DNA from: Pseudoalteromonas sp. MSK9-3
GTDB taxonomy: Bacteria; Pseudomonadota; Gammaproteobacteria; Enterobacterales; Alteromonadaceae
Assembly (NCBI RefSeq): GCF_003590335.1
Contig: NZ_MIET01000009.1
Coordinates: forward strand, 124,001-188,000
Direction: 5' to 3'
DNA: 64,000 nucleotides
Part shown: one piece after another, positions 58,398 through 64,000 of the stretch
How positions within the stretch are numbered: position 1 is the first letter of the stretch
Layout of the letters: each line of letters begins with the position of its first letter
The notes under the pieces: generated by a model
What the model was told of the DNA's origin: nothing
The model's database searches: none
What the model saw: the letters and a program-made list of their open reading frames with translations, nothing else
Position numbers and translations under genes: made by a program

Positions 58398-58597
58398 ATT
58401 TAACCTCAGGTTTGGATAAGGGTTTTGGAATAGAAAATGTTTTGAAAACAAACTTCGTACCATCCAATGATGATATTTTGCTCAATATCAAGGCGCTTTT
58501 ATGCAGTAATAGCGAGCTATTACAAATGAAAGCAACGCCGAGAGTGAGAAAAATAGCTTTATTGGGCAAATTCGCTTATCCAGAGCTGAGGTTATTT
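58398..58597. mobile_element. MITE-like element, copy 2 (192 bp plus ATTT duplications)
   Basis: The element body is 58402-58593, flanked by ATTT at 58398-58401 and 58594-58597 (4-bp target duplication). Its terminal inverted repeats match in 16 of 19 bases (AACCTC..GG/CT..TGGATAAG). It is almost identical to copy 1 at 8832-9024, and in the same orientation. The hairpin GTAATAGC/GCTATTAC is at 58506-58523, with the only change from copy 1 in the 2-base loop (GA against GG). It lies between the small membrane protein and the transglutaminase gene and breaks neither. Confidence 0.8.
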
Positions 58598-58617
58598 AAT
58601 GACTTCAATTTTGCAAG

Positions 58618-59319
58618 TTACGTCATTGAATGTCTGATCTTAACGATTCGCTGGTTAATTATATGGCGTAGTAGATATTTATATAACCACTTTTTAGCAC
58701 CGGATAGATTGCGATGCTGCTGGTAGAAGCTATCAGGATCCGCAAAGTACCCAAGGGAGGCAATAATGCTCTCACGCTGAATATATGTACTTTGCCCGTG
58801 AAATTGATTTTTGGGTTTTTGTAAGCAGGGAGTGGCTATCCCATACCCAATAAAGCGACCATGGTGTGTTTTAAACCGGGATTGAACTGCACTTAAATAC
58901 GCATTATCAATAATATAGCCTTCTAATTCTAACCAAGTACCATCGAGGTATACTTCGACCCAACTGTGAATGATCTGAGCCGGTGCTAACGCAAGAACCC
59001 ATCTCGGCATAACACCCCGTTTTAAGTCATTACTGATGGTGAACCCTTGTAATCGACAAGGGATCCCGACGCCTCTTAATAGCGCCATAAGTAATGTACC
59101 TTTGGTATTACACTGACCATAGCCTTGGCGCAAAACTGTTGATGCGTTGAGCGTATCTTCGCTGCTGTAAGCAAATTTTATATCATCCATCACGAAATTA
59201 TAAATTGCTGTGAGCGCTTGCTGTGGGTTAAGTGACAACCACTGTTTTTGTGTGATCAATGTTTGAACGTGATGATGGGTATAGTTTAATAAACGGGTAT
59301 TTAGTAAATACTGTTGCAT
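58618..59319 (-). CDS. Transglutaminase-like cysteine-domain protein
   Basis: 233 residues with a transglutaminase core (about 30-145): the catalytic Cys is in QGYGQCNTKGTLLMALLR (C70), the His in HSWVEVYLDG (H118), and an acidic residue in WLELEGYIIDN (E133 or D138) completes the triad. No signal peptide, so it is likely cytoplasmic. Such bacterial proteins are often proteases or amidases rather than cross-linking enzymes. The C-terminal 90 residues are not known to me. The stop is 21 bases from the end of the mobile-like element. Reaction not known. Confidence 0.75.
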   Translation of the reverse strand: MQQYLLNTRLLNYTHHHVQTLITQKQWLSLNPQQALTAIYNFVMDDIKFAYSSEDTLNASTVLRQGYGQCNTKGTLLMALLRGVGIPCRLQGFTISNDLKRGVMPRWVLALAPAQIIHSWVEVYLDGTWLELEGYIIDNAYLSAVQSRFKTHHGRFIGYGIATPCLQKPKNQFHGQSTYIQRESIIASLGYFADPDSFYQQHRNLSGAKKWLYKYLLRHIINQRIVKIRHSMT

Positions 59320-59478
59320 GGTATTTTTCCTCTGAGTTAATAGAGGTACTTTGCCTGAACTTTAAATTCAATAATTGAATAAACTGGCTATCGCAGGAGA
59401 AGATATGGGCTGCTCAATACAGGCGATTAAAGTGTATGTCTTTAATCTAAGGTGGAACTCAAATGGGTCTGACAAATA

Positions 59479-60195
59479 TTACTTGTTATTTAATGAGGTC
59501 AATTTTTGTAATGTAATACCAAAGTGGTTTTTAAACGTGCGGCTTAAATGGGCGCTATCGGAAAACCCAGCTATATAGGCGGCTTGTGTTGCATTGTGGC
59601 CTGCCTTCAATGCCGTGATAGCGCAAATGAGTCGGCGCCATAGGAGATATGCGCGCCATGGTAACCCCATATTTTCTTTGAATAAATGTAAAAACCGACT
59701 TTGCGAGAGACTAAGTTGTTGAGCAATGTCTTTGGCTAACCAGTGATCAGGCTTAATACAGGTACCAGCGAAGCATTGATCGAGGTGTTTAAGCAGTTGG
59801 CTGATCCGTGGGTCATAGTGATGAATTTTCTGCTGGTAGCGTAAGTTAAATAGCCCAAGTAGGGTCGGCAGATGACTAAATTCGTCGGGCGTATCAGGTA
59901 TGCTCAGCGAGCGTGTTTCTCGCCCAGCAAGCATAGCGCTCACTTGTAAACCCACCCGACTTGTAGGCTCGATAAGTATGACCCAACCTGAGTGCATGGT
60001 GAGTTGGTGAGGCACATTTTCTTTGAGTATGATTGCGGTATCGCGGTAACTTCGTATACCTTCAGTGGTAGGCGTGCTCAGGTGAGCTGACCCTGTTGGT
60101 AAGGTGAGCTGCTGTAAAGCGTGTTGGTGGTTTGCGGTATCGAGTACTTGAGTATGTACAGCAAGAATACCTGGCTCAATCAAAATTATAGGCAT
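59479..60195 (-). CDS. AraC-family transcriptional regulator
   Basis: 238 residues. The N-terminal ~110 residues resemble a cupin ligand domain (LTLPTGSAHLSTPTTEG...). The C-terminal double helix-turn-helix is about 140-232: WLAKDIAQQLSLSQSRFLHLFKENMGLPWRAYLLWRRL and AAYIAGFSDSAHLSRTFKNHFGITL, the AraC signature. Upstream of the transglutaminase gene (159-base gap) on the same strand, so that gene may be its target (inference). The effector is unknown. Confidence 0.85.
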   Translation of the reverse strand: MPIILIEPGILAVHTQVLDTANHQHALQQLTLPTGSAHLSTPTTEGIRSYRDTAIILKENVPHQLTMHSGWVILIEPTSRVGLQVSAMLAGRETRSLSIPDTPDEFSHLPTLLGLFNLRYQQKIHHYDPRISQLLKHLDQCFAGTCIKPDHWLAKDIAQQLSLSQSRFLHLFKENMGLPWRAYLLWRRLICAITALKAGHNATQAAYIAGFSDSAHLSRTFKNHFGITLQKLTSLNNK

Positions 60196-60210
60196 TTAAT
60201 GACACTAACA

Positions 60211-60239
60211 AAAAACCGAAGCAATCGCTTCGGTTTTTT
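60211..60239. terminator. Terminator after ppaC
   Basis: A 12-bp stem AAAAACCGAAGC/GCTTCGGTTTTT with an AATC loop and T-runs on both strands, 17 bases beyond the ppaC stop. Confidence 0.9.
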
Positions 60240-60255
60240 ATGGTACATGGGCTAT

Positions 60256-61176
60256 TTAAGCAAATGCATCTTGTAGAGGCGGTACTACTTGCTTTTTACG
60301 GCTTAGCACGCCATCTAGCCATATACGACTTTGCTCTGGCGTTACTTTGTACGCTGTTTCAATAATGCTTTCATCATCAGATGCGATCAACATTTGTGAC
60401 CCTTCTTTCATGATATCGGTAAGCAGTAACAATACAGAGTGGCGGCCACCTTCTTCTTTCAATTTCGCAATATCGGCTTCTAAATCAGCTTTAATATCGT
60501 CAAATACAGACAAGTCGATAACTTCTAATTGGCCAATACCAACGAGTTTGCCATTCATATTGAAGTCTTTAAAGTCACGCATTACTAGGTCACGAGCGGG
60601 TGTGCCCTCAACCGCAGACTTTACTTTAAACATATCCATGCCAAGTTCTTTTACATCAGCAACACCTGCTATTTCAGCCAATGCTTCAACACATTTAATG
60701 TCAGCCGTCGTACAGGTTGGTGATTTAAAAATAACGGTGTCGCTTAAGATTGCACATAACATTAAGCCTGCGATATCTTTAGGGATTTCGACGCTGTAAA
60801 AGTCGTACATCATCTTGATAATGGTGTTACTACAGCCTACTGGACGGATCCAACACTCTAATGGTGTTGACGTCGTTAAGTCACCAAGTTTGTGGTGATC
60901 AACTACGCCAACGATAGTTGCTTCGTCAATATCATCTGGCGCTTGTGTCTTTTCAGTATGATCAACAATATAAACTTCTTCGCCCGCGTAGCTCAGTTTT
61001 AACTCCGGCGCGTCAAAGCCAAAACGGTCAAGGATAAATTGTGTTTCAGGAGAAACATCACCAAGACGTGTTGGAACGGCGGCTTCGCCAATTTGGTTTT
61101 TTAAATACGCAAGTGCAATTGCGCCACAAATAGAATCTGAATCTGGGATCTTATGACCCACTACATACATTGCCAT
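60256..61176 (-). CDS. ppaC: Manganese-dependent inorganic pyrophosphatase (family II)
   Basis: 306-residue DHH-family pyrophosphatase that hydrolyses PPi to phosphate. The N-terminal metal site is GHKIPDSDS (H8, D12, D14), another Asp lies in IVDHTEKTQ (about 72), and the VVDHHKLGDL DHH motif is at about 91-94. The C-terminal DHHA2 domain is about 195-305 with the substrate-binding SRKKQVVPPL. Family II enzymes are much more active than family I and are usually found in Firmicutes and some marine gammaproteobacteria. An AGGAGCTCC-type site precedes the ATG. Confidence 0.95.
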   Translation of the reverse strand: MAMYVVGHKIPDSDSICGAIALAYLKNQIGEAAVPTRLGDVSPETQFILDRFGFDAPELKLSYAGEEVYIVDHTEKTQAPDDIDEATIVGVVDHHKLGDLTTSTPLECWIRPVGCSNTIIKMMYDFYSVEIPKDIAGLMLCAILSDTVIFKSPTCTTADIKCVEALAEIAGVADVKELGMDMFKVKSAVEGTPARDLVMRDFKDFNMNGKLVGIGQLEVIDLSVFDDIKADLEADIAKLKEEGGRHSVLLLLTDIMKEGSQMLIASDDESIIETAYKVTPEQSRIWLDGVLSRKKQVVPPLQDAFA

Positions 61177-61384
61177 GGACGGAGCTCCTTAAATTTTGGC
61201 CAATATTCTATCAAACTATGTTGGTAATAAAATAGCTTTGTATCGTTAAATTAGACATAAGTGCTAGCTAATAGACATATAGCGAGTATGGAGCGCCGTT
61301 TTGCGCCTTTTTAGTGGCGTGACTTTAATGGTATTTTTATGATTTGAGGGTATCCTTGTTACTTTTTGTTAACAAGGATAAAGG

Positions 61385-63226
61385 ATGACATTAATTAAAT
61401 ATGCCCTGTTTTACAGCATACTGGCAATGTGCTCGCACAAGGTGCTTGCGTTACATGCAGCCTCACAAACAGAACTCATATCTTATCAATCATTTACACA
61501 ACATGGTGATCATAGCTACGCCATCGCGTTGCCCAGTGAGGCAAACCTTGAACAACAGCAGTTCTTAGAAGTAGAACTCGGTTGCGCTGCCCAAGGGTGC
61601 AGCGATTGGGACTACACCGTTCGTTTTGAATGGTTAAAAGAGGGTGAACGCTATGAACTAGGGCGTTTAATTACACCGTATGCTGGGTATATGCAAAGAG
61701 GGATGCATGGGTTTGATCGCACTTGGAGTCGAAAATATCTTTTTGATATTTCGCATTTAGCACCGGTGTTAAAAGGTGAAGGAGTGCTCAATGCTCATTA
61801 TGGTGGGTGGGGCGCAAAAAAATCCGCGTTTGGCTTTAGTGCTAAGTTGCTAGCGCGAGGTGCAGTAACGCGCAAGGTGCATCGCGTTATCCCAGTCTAT
61901 TATTCTCAGCCAGCTGGTTGGCCTTATAAAACGACCAATGAATTTGCTCACTACTTGCCTAAAAAGGATCTCACGTTTACCGTTGATGATATGGAGGCTG
62001 AGTTAAAGGTCATTGTCTCGGCCCATGGTCATGCGTTGTCGTATGATAATCCAGCTCAGCAAGCGCAGCTATGTGGTGAGTGGTGTGAGCGTTATTTTGA
62101 TGTGGTATACAATGCGCATTTAGTTGAACGTACGGCCTTATGGCGCACGGATTGTGACCAGAGTGCGACTTTTCCTCAAGGTGGTACTTATATTTATGCG
62201 CGGGCGAATTGGTGCCCAGGTGAAATCGTTGAACCTTTCACCTATAGCCTTGATACCCAGCAACCTCAATCGACGTTAGATATTGATTGGCAAAATTTTA
62301 GTTGGCAACCTTCTCAGTACGGCTCAGATGCGCCAAGATATATTGTGAGTGCAGTGTTGACCACATATGATGCTATTACAGTTGATACTGATTTGGCTGT
62401 TGAGCAGATCCTTACCCCAAATAGTGATATTGATAGTCGCCTTAATCAAAGTTGTGCAGATGTTACTGTTGCGGTACGAAACCAAGGTCAGACGGTCATT
62501 AATCACATTGAATTCACCTATGGTGTCACTCAACAACACCAATTTACTTGGCAAGGCGTATTACACCCAAACGAACGACAAGTGGTGCAGTTACCAGCTC
62601 GTTTTTGGGGGATTTTCTCACCAGAGAAAGCGAACATGATGGTACGCGCAACAATAGCACAAGATGAAATTGACAGTAATAACGTTATTTATAGTCGCAT
62701 TGAAGCGCCGTTATCGATCAGTGACTCTGCGCAATTACATTTGCTGAGTGGTAAGTTTGCTGATGAAACAAGTGTGACGATTAAAAACAGCAAAGGCGAA
62801 GCGCTAAGGCAGTGGTCACAATTTAATGCTTCAGCTGAGCACATGTTAGATTTAGATATGCCAGTGGGCTGCTATACATTAGAAGTGAATGATTCAGCGA
62901 AAGATGGGCTGGCTTTTCCTTTTTTAAATCAGCGCAAAGGAAAAGGGAGTATTGCTATCCATGATATCGATGATATTCACCAATTACCGGCGGATTTCGG
63001 CCGGCAATTGCGTCTACCATTTACTGTGGGCTATCGGCTTGGTAGGTGCGCTGCGTCACCATGGCAAAGTGAGCATGCTTACGCACAAGTAGGGGAGCGC
63101 GTATCGTTTCAAGGCATTATTTATCAAGCCAAACATTGGAGTTACAATTTTCAGCCTGATGAGGCCGGTCCTTATGATGCTTGGCAGGCGCTGAGCTATT
63201 GTGACGGTAGTACATTAACGTATTAA
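61385..63226 (+). CDS. Secreted peptide-N-glycosidase F-like protein with chitin-binding-like tail
   Basis: 613 residues with a signal peptide (MTLIKYALFYSILAMCSHKVLA). Residues about 55-165 resemble the PNGase F N-domain, with ELGCAAQGCSDWDYTV (Asp74/76 at the position of the PNGase F active Asp), and YELGRLITPYAGY. Residues about 170-300 resemble its C-domain, with LWRTDCDQ..GTYIYARANWCPG. Residues about 320-490 are an Ig/CARDB-like region. The C-terminal ~45 residues (about 562-608, SPWQSEHAYAQVGERVSFQG..YQAKHW) look like a CBM5/12 chitin-binding domain. It may remove N-glycans from glycoproteins while bound to polysaccharide; the activity is inferred. Confidence 0.78.
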   Translation: MTLIKYALFYSILAMCSHKVLALHAASQTELISYQSFTQHGDHSYAIALPSEANLEQQQFLEVELGCAAQGCSDWDYTVRFEWLKEGERYELGRLITPYAGYMQRGMHGFDRTWSRKYLFDISHLAPVLKGEGVLNAHYGGWGAKKSAFGFSAKLLARGAVTRKVHRVIPVYYSQPAGWPYKTTNEFAHYLPKKDLTFTVDDMEAELKVIVSAHGHALSYDNPAQQAQLCGEWCERYFDVVYNAHLVERTALWRTDCDQSATFPQGGTYIYARANWCPGEIVEPFTYSLDTQQPQSTLDIDWQNFSWQPSQYGSDAPRYIVSAVLTTYDAITVDTDLAVEQILTPNSDIDSRLNQSCADVTVAVRNQGQTVINHIEFTYGVTQQHQFTWQGVLHPNERQVVQLPARFWGIFSPEKANMMVRATIAQDEIDSNNVIYSRIEAPLSISDSAQLHLLSGKFADETSVTIKNSKGEALRQWSQFNASAEHMLDLDMPVGCYTLEVNDSAKDGLAFPFLNQRKGKGSIAIHDIDDIHQLPADFGRQLRLPFTVGYRLGRCAASPWQSEHAYAQVGERVSFQGIIYQAKHWSYNFQPDEAGPYDAWQALSYCDGSTLTY

Positions 63227-63309
63227 GGTGTGCTCGATTGAGTCTGTGATGTTTGTTTGTGTGGTTAAATATGGCTACACTGCAGACATCATTTTTTAAA
63301 GGAAAGTTA

Positions 63310-63795
63310 ATGGGCCTTAGTCGTAAAGCGTGGAATAACGTCGTCATTTTTTCGATGCTACTAATGATTTTTTTTCTCAATGGGGTGCATCATAAATTAA
63401 ACCCTAGCAACGAAGTCAGTGGGCCTCAGCAATTACTGCCAGAGCAAAGCTTTGTGCTTACATTGGCATTCCCTGGCTATAAAATTGAGCGAATTGGCAC
63501 ATCGTGGCGTATAGATGGACCTTGGCAAGCAAAACCAGAGCAAGTGCAGGCGCTGGTCAATGATTGGTTAGCAGTAAAGTTAGAGGTGGCTGATGTGACT
63601 TTAAATGCGGACAAAGCCCTTACCGTTGCGCGCTTTTGGCTGGCAGGGCAGGAATTACCCGTCAGTTATCAGCTATATCTCGAACAAGGGCAATACTATC
63701 TGTTTGATAAGCAGCAGCAGCTTTGGTTGCATGTGCCCAAGGAATTAGCCCAAACACTATTTTTACCTTTAGATATTGGCCAGTCACAACAGTGA
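63310..63795 (+). CDS. Membrane-anchored protein of unknown function upstream of mutM
   Basis: 161 residues from the ATG at 63310, with an AAAGGAAAG ribosome site 6 bases upstream. An in-frame reading from 63253 lacks it. One transmembrane helix near the N-terminus (about 11-25, VVIFSMLLMIFFLNGV) anchors a mostly beta/alpha outside domain with W and Q-rich segments (WRIDGPWQAKPEQVQALVNDWLAVKLE). I cannot assign a family. It lies 30 bases ahead of mutM on the same strand and may be co-transcribed with it. Confidence 0.65.
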   Translation: MGLSRKAWNNVVIFSMLLMIFFLNGVHHKLNPSNEVSGPQQLLPEQSFVLTLAFPGYKIERIGTSWRIDGPWQAKPEQVQALVNDWLAVKLEVADVTLNADKALTVARFWLAGQELPVSYQLYLEQGQYYLFDKQQQLWLHVPKELAQTLFLPLDIGQSQQ

Positions 63796-63825
63796 TAGGT
63801 CTAACAATATATTACAGAGAACACA

Positions 63826-64000
63826 ATGCCTGAATTACCAGAAGTAGAAGTGAGCCGTTTAGGCATAAAACCCCATATTACTGAGCAAGTTGTGGATAAG
63901 GTGCTTATTCATAATACGCGACTCCGCTGGCCTGTACCTGATGAGGTTAAAACCATTGAAACGCTCAAAATCACGAATGTGCGTCGTCGAGCTAAATATT
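63826..64000 (+). CDS. mutM: Formamidopyrimidine-DNA glycosylase MutM (partial, runs off the window)
   Basis: The first 58 codons only. The N-terminus [11 protein letters not shown] is the invariant Fpg/Nei family start. Pro2 (after Met removal, the catalytic proline) and Glu3 and Glu6 are present. The enzyme removes 8-oxoguanine and formamidopyrimidines from DNA and nicks the strand. The PELPEVEV block leaves little doubt; the C-terminal zinc finger is outside the window. Elsewhere mutM usually follows rpmG, but here it follows an unrelated membrane-anchored gene. Confidence 0.95.
   Translation, partial: MPELPEVEVSRLGIKPHITEQVVDKVLIHNTRLRWPVPDEVKTIETLKITNVRRRAKY

Noticed and set aside
58383..58463. 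Longer start for the small membrane protein
   Set aside because: The extra 27 residues would come from the repeat. The internal ATG at 58382 has a clear AAGGA site at good distance.
58334..58726. A plus-strand 130-codon open frame running through repeat copy 2
   Set aside because: In copy 1 the same frame meets a stop because of a one-base length difference in the repeat, so the repeat is not coding. There is no ribosome site, and the frame crosses the end of the transglutaminase gene.
1..64000. CRISPR arrays, tRNA genes, prophage or complete insertion sequences
   Set aside because: No regularly spaced direct repeats, no tRNA T-loop consensus context, and no transposase, integrase or phage gene is seen. 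The repeat pair is non-coding.

Overview
The window looks like chromosome of a marine gammaproteobacterium of the order Alteromonadales, most like Pseudoalteromonas. This rests on the gene families, the gammaproteobacterial gene order (ndk-rlmN-pilF-rodZ-ispG-hisS-yfgM-bamB-der; gmk-rpoZ-spoT; radC-rpmB-rpmG; recQ next to yigI-rarD) and the moderately AT-rich DNA. There is no rRNA or tRNA gene to fix the taxon. Most of the window is core genome, dense and well organised. There is no prophage, no CRISPR array and no complete insertion sequence.

Layout. 0-4.1 kb: a very large OmpA-domain/outer-membrane barrel protein. 4.2-7.5 kb: rnr-rlmB. 7.5-9.9 kb: yjjG, yjjX and an orphan phosphoribulokinase (prkB), with a 193-bp non-coding mobile-like repeat sitting in the prkB stop codon. 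10-16.6 kb: a TolB-like secreted protein, galE, recG-trmH, and the divergent asnC/asnA pair. 16.6-23.3 kb: a five-gene minus-strand operon of exported proteins that I cannot assign to any known system. It encodes two paralogous secreted cysteine-containing proteins, a small secreted protein, a tetraheme c-type cytochrome and a cysteine-repeat lipoprotein. 23.8-29.3 kb: a FapA/DUF342 protein, ridA, spoT, rpoZ and gmk. 29.5-35.9 kb: an S9 peptidase, slmA, coaBC, radC, rpmB and rpmG. 36-42 kb: an MscS-like and a BamA/TamA-like protein, a small conserved protein, recQ, yigI and rarD. 42-45.8 kb: a double-receiver diguanylate cyclase, a LysR regulator and a porin. 45.8-58 kb: yfhL-trhP, ndk, rlmN, pilF(LysM), rodZ, ispG, hisS, yfgM, bamB and der. 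58-61.2 kb: a small membrane protein, the second copy of the repeat, a transglutaminase-like protein, an AraC regulator and the Mn-dependent pyrophosphatase ppaC. 61.4-64 kb: a secreted PNGase F-like protein with a chitin-binding-like tail, a membrane-anchored protein and the start of mutM.

How they work together. The core part covers RNA decay and rRNA/tRNA modification (rnr, rlmB, trmH, rlmN, trhP), the stringent response and nucleotide supply (spoT, rpoZ, gmk, ndk, ppaC), envelope assembly and cell shape (bamB, yfgM, rodZ, pilF), DNA repair (recG, recQ, radC, mutM) and division control (slmA). The parts most worth a second look are the redox-linked secreted operon at 16.6-23.3 kb and the pair of 192-193 bp elements with terminal inverted repeats and 4-bp target duplications.
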